A stretch of 34,648 bases of DNA from Porphyromonadaceae bacterium UBA7207 (GCA_002490635.1 DKUJ01000017.1:50739-85386); one strand, 5' to 3'; shown: positions 1 to 7,743, counted from the stretch's first letter. Numbers and translations are program-made. The notes: generated from the sequence alone by a model not told the origin.

Positions 1-112
1 ATGCCGGAACGTTCTTTTTGTAGCTTCTTTTCTATGAGCTTGTTCAAAATTATTTGGCGCAGACTCCGATACGAACAAGAAAAACTACAAAAAACATAAC
101 ATACATAAGACA

Positions 113-1399
113 ATGAACACAGCACCTCTCCAAGGAATCAAAGTGATCGACTTCACCAATGTGCAGTCAGGACCTTCGTGTACACAGCTTCTGGCATGGC
201 TCGGCGCGGAAGTAATCAAAATCGAACGTCCCGGCACCGGCGACGCAACCCGCAACGAGCTCCAGTTCGACCCCGACTGTCCGTCGTACTACTTCCTTCA
301 GCTGAACTCCGATAAAAAATCGCTGGCACTCGACGCCGCGACTCCCGACGGAAAGGAAATCCTCACAAAGCTCATCGAACAGGCCGATGTATTCATCGAG
401 AACCTGCATCCGGGAGCTATGGACAAGCTGGGCTTCAGCTGGGAGAACGTGCATAAAATCAACCCCAGGTGCATCTATGCCACCATCAAAGGCTTCCCTG
501 TCTCCTCCCGCTTCGCCGACCTTAAGGCATACGAACCCGTAGCGCAGGTTACCGCCGGAGCTGCCTCCACCACAGGCTGGTGGGAAGGTCCTGACAACGT
601 GCCCACACAGAGCGGCGCCGCCCTTGGCGACTCCAACACCGGCATGCACTGCACCATCGGCATTCTGGCCGCGCTTATGAAACGCCAGCACACCGGCGAG
701 GGCTCTTTCGTGTACCAGTCCATGCACAATGCGTGCCTCAACCTCTGCCGAATCAAAACCCGCGACCAGCTCACTCTGGACAGAATAGGATACCTCACAC
801 AGTTCCCGCAGTATCCCAACGAGAAATTCGCAGACTACGTACCCCGTTCGGGCAATCAGGAAGGCAGCGGTGTGCTGGGATGGACCTATAAGTGCAAAGG
901 CTGGGAAACCGATCCCAACGCCTATGCATACGTTATCCTGCAACGCGGTGCCAAAGACTTCGAAAAAGCATGTCAGGCCATGGGATTCCAGGACTGGCTC
1001 GCCAATCCCGACTTCAACACCGCCGACGCCCGCGACCGCCACAAACAGGAAATCTACGCCCGTGTGCAGCAGTTCTGCATCGACAAGGACAAGTTCGAAG
1101 TCGTGAAAGCCCTTGCTCCCTACGGAGTGCCCGCAGCACCCGTGCTTTCCACCAAGGAAATCATGAACGACCAGAGCCTCTACGACGGCAACACTCTGGT
1201 AAAAATCGACCAGGGCGGCAAAATCGGCGAGTTCGTGACCGTAGGCGTACCCTTCACTATCTCGGACTTCCAGCCTACGTATGGACCGTGCCCGGCTCTG
1301 GGAGGCAACACCGATGAAGTGCTGACTGCGCTTGGATATACTACCGACCAGATTGCATCCTTCAAGGCCAACGGCACCACAGCTCCCGTGCAGAAATAA
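113..1399 (+). CDS. frc: Formyl-CoA:oxalate CoA-transferase (class III, CaiB/BaiF family)
   Basis: This enzyme transfers CoA from formyl-CoA to oxalate, giving oxalyl-CoA and formate, in the cytoplasm; it is the first step of CoA-dependent oxalate breakdown. The 428-residue length equals my recollection of Oxalobacter formigenes Frc. The N-terminal block reads DFTNVQSGP, with Gln18 in the place of the conserved Gln17. SGAALGDSNTGMH carries the catalytic Asp (Asp173, equivalent to Asp169). KCKGWETD and DKDKFEV also match Frc. Two active-site features differ from Oxalobacter Frc as I recall it: residue 48 is Asn rather than Trp, and the tetraglycine loop reads GNQEGSGVLGW (247-257). The enzyme is therefore clearly in the Frc group, but its CoA donor is not proven. 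The gene is first in an operon with oxc and a carrier. The start is the first ATG after an A-rich leader (85-112). A general acetyl-CoA or succinyl-CoA:oxalate transferase is the main alternative. Confidence 0.93.
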   Translation: MNTAPLQGIKVIDFTNVQSGPSCTQLLAWLGAEVIKIERPGTGDATRNELQFDPDCPSYYFLQLNSDKKSLALDAATPDGKEILTKLIEQADVFIENLHPGAMDKLGFSWENVHKINPRCIYATIKGFPVSSRFADLKAYEPVAQVTAGAASTTGWWEGPDNVPTQSGAALGDSNTGMHCTIGILAALMKRQHTGEGSFVYQSMHNACLNLCRIKTRDQLTLDRIGYLTQFPQYPNEKFADYVPRSGNQEGSGVLGWTYKCKGWETDPNAYAYVILQRGAKDFEKACQAMGFQDWLANPDFNTADARDRHKQEIYARVQQFCIDKDKFEVVKALAPYGVPAAPVLSTKEIMNDQSLYDGNTLVKIDQGGKIGEFVTVGVPFTISDFQPTYGPCPALGGNTDEVLTALGYTTDQIASFKANGTTAPVQK

Positions 1400-1450
1400 T
1401 GCAGCCGACAAATGACCACTGCACAAAACAACAAGAAAAACAACAGCACT

Positions 1451-3211
1451 ATGTCTACCAATACAACTCCTGCCGGTAACTGCGGCTGCAACGCTCCCAA
1501 ACCGTCGCCGGCCTATCCCGCCCAGGTAACGGGCATGGACATCCTCGCGAGGGCACTTCGCATGGTTGGTATCGACACCATGTACGGCCTTGTGGGCATT
1601 CCGGTTACTGATTTCTCATACATCGCGCAGGACCGAGGTATCCGTTTCATAGGCTTTCGCCACGAACAGCAGGCCGGCATGGCCGCCGCCACACACGGAT
1701 ATCTCACCGCTACCCCCGGCGTTCTGCTTACGGTTTCCTCTCTGGGATTCCTCAACGGCCTCACGGCAACGGCCAATGCGACCGTGAACTGCTATCCCAT
1801 GATTCAGATCAGCGGCAGCAGCGTACGCGAGCCCATCGACCTCCTTCAGGGCACCTACGAAGGCCTCGACCAGCTCAACATCGCCAAGCCTCTTGTAAAG
1901 GCAGCCTACAGGGTAAACAAGCCTCAGGACATTCCCACGGCGGTTGTCCGCGCCTACCGCGCAGCCATATCCGGCCGACCCGGCGGTGTCTATCTGGATG
2001 TCACAACTCCCTGCCTCGGCGCAATCATGGACAGCGCCGAAGCCGAGAAACTGTTCTTCGAGCCTGTCGACCTGTGCCCTGCAGCACCTCCGGCACCCGC
2101 GGCCGTGACCCGCGCAATGCAACTCATAGCATCGGCAAAGAAGCCCGCCATAATAATCGGCAAAGGAGCGGCATATGCCAAGGTGGAAGACAAGCTCGAT
2201 AAATTTGTGAAGGCCACGGGCATTCCCTACCTTCCCATGTCGATGGCCAAGGGCGTACTTCCCGACAACGGCCCTCTCAGCGCACTGTCGTGCCGCTCCA
2301 CCGTCATGGAAGAGAGCGACGTGGTGATTCTCGCGGGCGCCCGTCTCAACTGGCTGCTGTCGCGCGGACAAGGTAAATGGAACCCCGACACCAAATTCGT
2401 GCAACTCGACATCGAGCCTACCGAAATCGACTGCAACCGCCACATCTCCGCACCCGTAATAGGCGACCTCTCCAGCACTCTTGATGCCATGCTCAAAGCC
2501 CTGCCCGACTACAAGATGAGCATGGATCCCGCATGGGTTCCCTCCCTTCAGACTCAGACCAAGGAAAAGAACGCCAAGTTCGCACAGCGCCTCACCGACA
2601 ACGCCAATGCCCAACCCATGAACCACTGGACGGCACTCTCGGCCATCAAACCTGTTCTGGAGGCAAATCCCGACGTGATTCTGGTGAACGAAGGCGCCAA
2701 CACTCTCGACGATACCCGCGATGCCGTGGATATGAGTCTGCCACGCCACCGTATCGACTGTGCCACATGGGCCATTATGGGCATGGGCATGGGTTCGGCC
2801 ATAGGTGCAGCCGTTGCCACCGGCAAGAGCGTGGTAGCCATCGAAGGCGACAGCGCATTCGGATTCTCAGGAATGGATTTCTCCACAATCTGCCGCTTCA
2901 AGCTGCCTGTTACCGTTGTGATTTTCAACAACGGCGGCATCTATAACGGTATCGGCGTGAACCTCAGCGGCAACGGAGATCCTGCACCCACAACTCTGGA
3001 TGTCACAGCCCGCTACGACAAGCTGGGTGACGCTTTCGGCGCCAAGACATACTATGTCACCACCCCCTCCGAGCTGTCCGCGGCACTCAATGAAGCCATC
3101 GCTCTGCGGGGCCCCGTTCTGATCGACGTACAGCTCGGCGCCGACTCCGGCAAAGAGAGCGGCCACATCGGCTATCTGAACCCGGAGGCACTTGAACACA
3201 TCACTGTGTAA
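1451..3211 (+). CDS. oxc: Oxalyl-CoA decarboxylase (ThDP-dependent)
   Basis: The enzyme decarboxylates oxalyl-CoA to formyl-CoA and CO2 with thiamine diphosphate; formyl-CoA then feeds back to Frc. The three-domain ThDP-enzyme layout is complete. The N-terminal PYR domain has MYGLVGIPVTD and FRHEQQAG with the ThDP-activating Glu (Glu72 from this start). The middle domain has GKGAAYA and GARLNWLLS. The C-terminal PP domain has LVNEGANTLD, then GDSAFGFSGMDF through NNGGIY, the Mg/ThDP-binding motif. Similarity to the Oxalobacter enzyme is high along the whole length. I chose ATG 1451 because Oxalobacter Oxc (568 residues by recollection) has only about 10 residues before the conserved block, and the stretch before 1451 is an A-rich leader-like run. 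ATG 1412 in the same frame gives a 599-residue form with a low-complexity start. Either way the N-terminus is longer than in Oxalobacter and carries GNCGCN. It lies 51 bases after frc (12 if 1412 is used). Confidence 0.95.
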   Translation: MSTNTTPAGNCGCNAPKPSPAYPAQVTGMDILARALRMVGIDTMYGLVGIPVTDFSYIAQDRGIRFIGFRHEQQAGMAAATHGYLTATPGVLLTVSSLGFLNGLTATANATVNCYPMIQISGSSVREPIDLLQGTYEGLDQLNIAKPLVKAAYRVNKPQDIPTAVVRAYRAAISGRPGGVYLDVTTPCLGAIMDSAEAEKLFFEPVDLCPAAPPAPAAVTRAMQLIASAKKPAIIIGKGAAYAKVEDKLDKFVKATGIPYLPMSMAKGVLPDNGPLSALSCRSTVMEESDVVILAGARLNWLLSRGQGKWNPDTKFVQLDIEPTEIDCNRHISAPVIGDLSSTLDAMLKALPDYKMSMDPAWVPSLQTQTKEKNAKFAQRLTDNANAQPMNHWTALSAIKPVLEANPDVILVNEGANTLDDTRDAVDMSLPRHRIDCATWAIMGMGMGSAIGAAVATGKSVVAIEGDSAFGFSGMDFSTICRFKLPVTVVIFNNGGIYNGIGVNLSGNGDPAPTTLDVTARYDKLGDAFGAKTYYVTTPSELSAALNEAIALRGPVLIDVQLGADSGKESGHIGYLNPEALEHITV

Positions 3212-3230
3212 CACAGAATCAATCAACCGA

Positions 3231-3265
3231 CAGTCAGGCCGGGACTACCTGTCCCGACCTGACTG
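3231..3265 (+). other. Intra-operon stem-loop between oxc and the carrier gene
   Basis: CAGTCAGG C CGGGAC pairs with GTCCCG A CCTGACTG around a TACCT loop, giving an 8-bp stem, one C/A mismatch and a further 6-bp stem. It begins 19 bases after the oxc stop and ends 27 bases before the carrier start. No T-run follows (CAATACC), so it is not a classical intrinsic terminator. It could act as an RNA-stabilising element or partial attenuator that sets the enzyme-to-transporter ratio; that role is inference. Confidence 0.7.
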
Positions 3266-3292
3266 CAATACCAAACTTCAATAGTTCTATTT

Positions 3293-4258
3293 ATGGTACA
3301 CATCATTCTATATGCCATAGTGCCTATATTTGTGGTCATGGCTCTCGGTTTTTTCTCGGGTAAAGCCGGAGCTTTCTCGGGAGAAAACGCCCGCACCCTG
3401 AACAAGGTGGTGCTGAACTACGCACTGCCCGCAGCGCTGTTTATATCCATAATCAAAGCCAACCGAAGCATGCTTTCGGCCGACATCAAGCTTACAATAA
3501 TCTCCTTTGTGGTGCTTATGGCCTGCTTCTTCCTTGTGTACTTTGTTTTCAAATACTTCTATAAGGATACCACCGGCGAGGCTGCCGTGTCGGCGCTTAT
3601 CAGCGGTTCGCCGACCATCGGCTTCCTCGGCTTTGCCGTGCTCGAGCCTATATTCGGCTCGTCGGCCGCCGTCGGTCTTGTTATCGCCATCGTTGCAATC
3701 GAGGTGAATGCCCTGGGAATACCCATCGGCCTCAGTCTGCTCAATGCCGGCATGAACACCAAGGATGCCAACGGCAAGAAGCCCAATCCCTGGCTGCCGG
3801 TATGGAACGCACTGAAGCAGCCAGTGGCCTGGGCTCCGATTCTGGCGGTTATTCTCGTTCTTTTAGGTTTCAAATGGCCGGAATGGGCATCGCCCTCCTT
3901 CACCCTCATATCGGGCGCCAACGCCTCTATCGCCTGCTTCGCGGCCGGTATAACCCTCAGCTCCGTGAAGGTGTCGCTTAACGCCCAGGTATTCATGGGC
4001 ACATTCCTCAAGCTCATCATCATGCCGCTGGCTATTCTGGCAGTGGGTATCCTGTTCCACATGGACCCGCTCAACCTCAAGATGCTCGTTGTCTGCGCCG
4101 CCCTTCCGCCGGCTTTCTCCGGCATCATAATCGCCAGCCGCTACAACGTTTATGTGGCCACCGGCACCTCCTCGCTGGCAGTCAGCACCCTGCTCTTCAT
4201 GGGAGCCTGCCCGCTATGGATATGGCTCACGGAAGTCGCCATAAAGATGTTCTATTGA
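3293..4258 (+). CDS. AEC-family (auxin efflux carrier) permease, putative oxalate/formate transporter, YfdV-like
   Basis: A 321-residue integral inner-membrane protein with about ten hydrophobic segments arranged as two five-helix halves, the usual size and layout of the AEC family. The first helix is IILYAIVPIFVVMALGFFSG, and NYALPAALF with later glycine/proline-broken helices (GSPTIGFLGFAVLEPIFG; PPAFSGIIIASRYN) is typical of this family. It is third in the operon after frc and oxc. E. coli has the same order, where yfdV, an AEC member, follows frc/yfdW and oxc/yfdU. Family membership is seen in the sequence. The substrate (oxalate import, formate export or exchange) is inferred from gene order alone. 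It is not OxlT, which belongs to the major facilitator superfamily. The next base features are a terminator, so this is the last gene of the unit. Confidence 0.85.
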   Translation: MVHIILYAIVPIFVVMALGFFSGKAGAFSGENARTLNKVVLNYALPAALFISIIKANRSMLSADIKLTIISFVVLMACFFLVYFVFKYFYKDTTGEAAVSALISGSPTIGFLGFAVLEPIFGSSAAVGLVIAIVAIEVNALGIPIGLSLLNAGMNTKDANGKKPNPWLPVWNALKQPVAWAPILAVILVLLGFKWPEWASPSFTLISGANASIACFAAGITLSSVKVSLNAQVFMGTFLKLIIMPLAILAVGILFHMDPLNLKMLVVCAALPPAFSGIIIASRYNVYVATGTSSLAVSTLLFMGACPLWIWLTEVAIKMFY

Positions 4259-4273
4259 TTTTCCAAACATAGC

Positions 4274-4319
4274 CGTCGGCCGCGCCACCACCTCCAAGGA
4301 AGCGCGGCCGACGCTTTTA
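4274..4319 (+). terminator. Intrinsic terminator of the oxalate operon
   Basis: A perfect 12-bp inverted repeat, CGTCGGCCGCGC at 4274-4285 and GCGCGGCCGACG at 4302-4313, is followed by CTTTTAT. It lies 16 bases after the carrier stop and closes the frc-oxc-carrier unit. Confidence 0.88.
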
Positions 4320-4350
4320 TATCGGCATCCCGCCCGGCAAAGACCAGATA

Positions 4351-4382
4351 TTTGCTTTGCGCTCGACTTATTCGTATCTTTG
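4351..4382 (+). promoter_or_regulatory. Bacteroidetes-type promoter, upstream copy
   Basis: TTTG at 4351-4354 (-33 element), a 20-base spacer, and TATCTTTG at 4375-4382 match the -33/-7 consensus TTTG and TAnnTTTG. A transcript from here would have a leader of about 75 bases that includes the second promoter copy. Confidence 0.75.
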
Positions 4383-4423
4383 ACTGCGTCTTAGATACTC
4401 ACGCTCGGCAAAGTCCAAATAAA

Positions 4424-4456
4424 TTTGGCTTTGCGCTCGACTTATTCGTATCTTTG
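4424..4456 (+). promoter_or_regulatory. Bacteroidetes-type promoter, downstream copy, giving a near-leaderless transcript
   Basis: TTTG at 4424-4427, a 21-base spacer and TATCTTTG at 4449-4456. Only 8 bases separate the -7 element from the ATG at 4465, so transcription would start at or within a few bases of the start codon. Confidence 0.75.
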
Positions 4457-4464
4457 TACTTGAT

Positions 4465-5178
4465 ATGGCCAAACCCAAAGGACGAGTGATACTGTTTCCG
4501 TCGCTGCTGGCACCCGGAGCCACCGACGACGTACTACCGCGCCGCAATCTGGAACTGCTGCGCCAGGTGAGGTTTTTCGTTGTCGAGGAATTACGCTCGG
4601 CACGCCGCTTCCTCAAGCATTGCCACCGCGATATCGACATCGACGCACTTTCTTTCGAAGTACTCAACGAGCACACCGCCGCCGAAGAGGTGGCCGCCAT
4701 GCTGCAGCCCGCTCTCGAAGGGCACGACATAGGCGTAATCAGCGAAGCAGGCTGCCCTGCCGTAGCCGACCCCGGCGCCGACCTCGTTGCCGCGGCACAG
4801 CGCGCCGGCGTGGAGGTTCTGCCGCTGGTGGGGCCGTCGAGCATCCTGCTTTCGCTTATGGCATCGGGGTTCAACGGGCAGAGTTTCGTTTTCCGGGGCT
4901 ATCTGCCGGTAGAGGCAAGAGCCAGAGCTGCGGCATTCAAGGAAATGGAGCGCGCCATAGCACGCAACCGCCAGACACAGATTTTCATAGAAACACCTTA
5001 CCGCAACCGCCGGCTGCTGGAGGAACTTACCTCATCGCTGCCGGCGACGATGCTTCTCTGTGTGGCCGTGGACATAAACGGCGAACACCAGAACATAAGC
5101 ACACGCCAGCTGCAATGGTGGAAAGCAAATCCACCGGCTCTGGAAAAACGGCCGGCGATATTCCTCCTCTACAGCTGA
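4465..5178 (+). CDS. SAM-dependent methyltransferase, RsmI-like (tetrapyrrole methylase fold)
   Basis: A 237-residue cytoplasmic methyltransferase of the family that includes RsmI, which 2'-O-methylates C1402 of 16S rRNA. Diagnostic segments are VVEELRSARRFL near residues 36-47, ISEAGCPAVADPGADLV near 93-109 (the SAM-binding GxPxxxDPG region), LVGPSSILLSLMASGFNG and FRGYLP, then IETPYRNRRLLEEL. Many Bacteroidetes carry both canonical RsmI and a shorter paralogue. The N-terminus here (MAKPKGRVILFPSLLAPGAT) lacks the usual RsmI opening, so it fits the paralogue better and the exact target is uncertain. The start is fixed by the promoter 8 bases upstream. It is first in a run with an MBL-fold hydrolase 4 bases downstream. 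Confidence 0.85.
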   Translation: MAKPKGRVILFPSLLAPGATDDVLPRRNLELLRQVRFFVVEELRSARRFLKHCHRDIDIDALSFEVLNEHTAAEEVAAMLQPALEGHDIGVISEAGCPAVADPGADLVAAAQRAGVEVLPLVGPSSILLSLMASGFNGQSFVFRGYLPVEARARAAAFKEMERAIARNRQTQIFIETPYRNRRLLEELTSSLPATMLLCVAVDINGEHQNISTRQLQWWKANPPALEKRPAIFLLYS

Positions 5179-5182
5179 CATC

Positions 5183-6169
5183 ATGAGCCGAAGGATGAAA
5201 TTCAAACGCCGCCTTGCCGAAGCCGACCAGCCCGACCTGTTCCAGATTGCCGACAACGGCGAGGCAGACACGCCCGAGCCACAGCTTCGCCCGAGCCACG
5301 AACAGTTGCGCTTCATAAGTTTCGGCAGCGGAAGCAGCGGCAACTGCGCATACATAGGCACCGAGAGCTGCGGGCTGCTGATCGACGCCGGCGTGGACAA
5401 CAACAGGGTAGTTACCGAACTTGCCGCCAACGCCATATCGCCACAAAACATCGCAGGCATAGTCATAACCCACGACCACAGCGACCATGTGCGCTTCGCA
5501 TATTCGCTTCTCCGCCGCTACCGCCACATGAAACTCTATGCCACGCCCAAGACCATGAACGGTCTTCTGCGGCGACACAGCATATCGCGGCGCATCCAGG
5601 ACTACCATCAGCCCATATTCAAGGAATTTCCATTCCGCGTCGGGGACCTCTCGGTAACAGCCTTCGAGACCAGCCACGACGGAACCGACAACTGCGGCTA
5701 CTGCATAGAAGGTGGTGGAACATCGTTTGTGGTAGCCACCGACACCGGAATAGTGACACCGCGCGCCGACCACTACATACGCACTGCCGAGCATTTGATG
5801 ATAGAAGCCGACTACGATGCCGCAATGCTGCGCAACGGGCCATATCCCGAGCGGCTGAAGGCGCGCATCGCATCCTGCGAGGGCCATCTCGACAACGCTG
5901 TCACTGCCGCCTATCTGGCCGGAATAGTACCGGCATACCGCCTGCGCACAGTGTTCCTATGCCATCTGAGCCACATCAACAACACTCCCCAGCTTGCATT
6001 CCATTGCGTGCGCACAGCGCTCGAAGAGGCCGGAGCGAGAGTGACCGACATCGCCGCCTCCGCTCTGGATCCGCGGCTGCGGCTGGCGGTGCTTCCACGC
6101 CTGGAATCGTCGCCTCTCACTGTGCTGGCACCGGCACCCGATGCCAACCACGGCATTGATTCGATTTGA
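5183..6169 (+). CDS. Metallo-beta-lactamase-fold hydrolase, YycJ/WalJ-like
   Basis: A 328-residue protein with a 40-residue polar N-terminal extension and then a complete MBL fold beginning LRFISFGSGSSGN, the opening typical of YycJ/WalJ-type predicted nucleases/hydrolases. Metal ligands are visible: HDHSDH at 97-102, His165 in FETSHDG, Asp187 in ATDTG, and a late His in CHLSHINN. Two divalent metals (Zn or Mn) are expected. Family relatives are linked to DNA processing and cell-wall signalling in Firmicutes; the role in Bacteroidetes is not established. It begins 4 bases after the methyltransferase stop and sits immediately before upp, so it is probably co-transcribed with both. No signal peptide is seen, so the protein is cytoplasmic. 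Confidence 0.85.
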   Translation: MSRRMKFKRRLAEADQPDLFQIADNGEADTPEPQLRPSHEQLRFISFGSGSSGNCAYIGTESCGLLIDAGVDNNRVVTELAANAISPQNIAGIVITHDHSDHVRFAYSLLRRYRHMKLYATPKTMNGLLRRHSISRRIQDYHQPIFKEFPFRVGDLSVTAFETSHDGTDNCGYCIEGGGTSFVVATDTGIVTPRADHYIRTAEHLMIEADYDAAMLRNGPYPERLKARIASCEGHLDNAVTAAYLAGIVPAYRLRTVFLCHLSHINNTPQLAFHCVRTALEEAGARVTDIAASALDPRLRLAVLPRLESSPLTVLAPAPDANHGIDSI

Positions 6170-6207
6170 AATGTTATATTACTGCAACCAACCTCACCAA
6201 AAAGCAT

Positions 6208-6861
6208 ATGAAAGTCCACAACTTTGCCGATAGCCCCTCGCTCGTGAGCCAATACCTTGCGGAAATGCGCAACCGCAATCTGCAGACCGACCGCATGCGT
6301 TTCCGCCGCAACCTCGAAAGAGTTGGAGAGATAATGGCATATGAAATCAGCAAAACACTGAAATACAAGAACGAACCCGTATCCACGCCTCTTGGGGTGG
6401 AGGCCATATGCCAGGAAATCGACCAGGAACTGGTGCTTGCCACTATTTTCCGCGCCGGCGTTCCCTTCCATCAGGGTTTTCTCCGCTATTTCGACAATGC
6501 AGGCAACGCCTTCGTGTCGGCCTACCGCAAATACAAGGAAAAGGAAAATTTCGACATCTGCATCGAGTATCTGGCCTCCCCGTGTCTCGACGGCAAGACG
6601 CTGATACTTTGCGACCCCATGCTTGCCACCGGCGCCTCGATGGAGCTGAGCTACCGCGCGCTTCTCACCAAAGGCACACCTGCGAAAGTTCATGTGGCAT
6701 CGGTTATAGCCTCACGCCATGCCGTGGACTACATGGAATCCGTAATGCCACAGGACTCCGAACTTTGGGTGGGCGTAATCGACGACGAAATCAACTCCCA
6801 CAGCTATATCGTACCCGGTCTGGGCGATGCCGGCGACCTGGCCTACGGCGGAAAGGACTAA
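6208..6861 (+). CDS. upp: Uracil phosphoribosyltransferase
   Basis: It makes UMP from uracil and PRPP, a cytoplasmic pyrimidine-salvage step. The 217-residue product carries the PRPP-binding motif CDPMLATGAS (135-144) and the uracil-binding C-terminal YIVPGLGDAGDLAYG, both characteristic of Upp. RFRRNLERVGEIMAYEISK in the N-terminal third also fits. A longer frame could begin at TTG 6166 inside the previous gene's stop region, but ATG 6208 gives the normal family length and is preferred. It lies 38 bases after the MBL gene and 4 bases before tcdA, in one apparent operon. Confidence 0.94.
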   Translation: MKVHNFADSPSLVSQYLAEMRNRNLQTDRMRFRRNLERVGEIMAYEISKTLKYKNEPVSTPLGVEAICQEIDQELVLATIFRAGVPFHQGFLRYFDNAGNAFVSAYRKYKEKENFDICIEYLASPCLDGKTLILCDPMLATGASMELSYRALLTKGTPAKVHVASVIASRHAVDYMESVMPQDSELWVGVIDDEINSHSYIVPGLGDAGDLAYGGKD

Positions 6862-6865
6862 CCCC

Positions 6866-7594
6866 ATGGACGCGCCCTGCTGGCTTGAACGGACGGCTAT
6901 CGTGGCCGGCCCGGAGATGATGGACGCCCTTGCCAGGACGTCCGTGGCTGTTTTAGGCGTCGGCGGTGTAGGGTCGTGGTGCGTCGAGGCTCTGGCACGC
7001 ACCGGCGTGGGTGCCATTACCATTGCCGACCCCGACTGTGTGGCTCAAAGCAACATCAACAGGCAGCTGCCGGCTCTTGTCACTACCGTTGGACAAGCCA
7101 AAGTGGATGTTCTCGCCCGAAGAATTGCCGACATCAACGCCAATTGTGCCGTAAAGGCCCTTCAGAAACGGTACACACCGGAAACAGCAGCCGATTTCGG
7201 CCTTGACAACTATGATTACGTGGTGGACGCCATCGACAGCCTGGCCGACAAGGCATCGCTGATTCTGCGCTGCACATCGGCGGCTACCGCTCCGCGCGCC
7301 GGCTTCGTGTCGTCGATGGGAGCTGCCCGCAAACTCGACCCTGCACGTGTATCTGTGGCTGAATTCTGGAAAGTGGAAGGCTGCGCGCTGGCACGCGCCC
7401 TGCGCACGCGCTTCCGCCGTAGCGGCGAGTTTCCCGGCCGTAAGTTCCGATGTGTATATTCCCCCGAGAGCATTCCGCAATGCGGCGACGCAGGCGCCAA
7501 CGGCACGTTCATGCACATTACCGCCACATTCGGCCTGCGGCTTGCTTCTCTGATAATCGAGGACATCTACCGCCGCACACACGCGAACAAATAG
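6866..7594 (+). CDS. tcdA: tRNA threonylcarbamoyladenosine dehydratase (ThiF/E1-like)
   Basis: It cyclises the t6A modification at position 37 of ANN-decoding tRNAs to ct6A using ATP. The 242-residue product has the E1-like nucleotide-binding loop GVGGVGS (31-37), the SNINRQLPAL motif (62-71) and YDYVVDAIDSLADKASLI, in the order seen in E. coli TcdA (CsdL). RKFRCVYSPESIPQ near the C-terminus matches TcdA rather than MoeB/ThiF, which normally carry zinc-binding CxxC pairs that I do not see here. The start at 6866 lies 4 bases after upp and places WLERTAIVAGPE, equivalent to the TcdA N-terminal helix, at the front. An upstream ATG at 6827 would overlap upp and adds unrelated residues, so I rejected it. 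It is the last gene of the plus-strand unit before a convergent gene. Confidence 0.92.
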   Translation: MDAPCWLERTAIVAGPEMMDALARTSVAVLGVGGVGSWCVEALARTGVGAITIADPDCVAQSNINRQLPALVTTVGQAKVDVLARRIADINANCAVKALQKRYTPETAADFGLDNYDYVVDAIDSLADKASLILRCTSAATAPRAGFVSSMGAARKLDPARVSVAEFWKVEGCALARALRTRFRRSGEFPGRKFRCVYSPESIPQCGDAGANGTFMHITATFGLRLASLIIEDIYRRTHANK

Positions 7595-7743
7595 CAGGCC
7601 GCCTGCGTTCTACAATCAGAAACCAGGCCGGGAAGATTGCCGCGGAGGGATTGTAATCCGCACTATCAGGCAGCTGAAATCGCCGCCACCGCCATATGTC
7701 AGCACCTGCCCGGAACAAAAATAATCAACTCCATTCCAGACAC

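Larger units (their letters stand above)
4332..4456 (+). repeat. Imperfect tandem duplication carrying two promoters
   Basis: Two copies of a roughly 51-54 base unit lie at 4332-4382 and 4403-4456. Both begin GCYCGGCAAAG and share a 28-base exact core (4355-4382 and 4429-4456) that ends in TATCTTTG. Copy 2 has three extra bases just before the core. The repeat unit coincides with a complete Bacteroidetes promoter, so the duplication has produced tandem promoters. Confidence 0.9.

Noticed and set aside
1..99. A 32-codon open frame from the first base, ending TAA at 97-99
   Set aside because: It could be the end of an upstream gene, but 32 codons at the window edge without recognisable features are not enough to call. 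The following A-rich stretch looks like a leader for frc.
167..1426. 419-residue minus-strand open frame opposite frc
   Set aside because: It is a reading-frame shadow of the high-GC frc gene; composition is His/Val/Gly-rich with no domain, and frc is unambiguous.
4332..4456. Duplication considered as a CRISPR fragment or mobile-element end
   Set aside because: Only two copies exist, with a promoter in each and no spacer-like unique units, cas genes or transposase nearby.
6166..6207. TTG start of upp overlapping the MBL gene stop
   Set aside because: ATG 6208 gives the normal 217-residue Upp length; the extra 14 residues have no counterpart.
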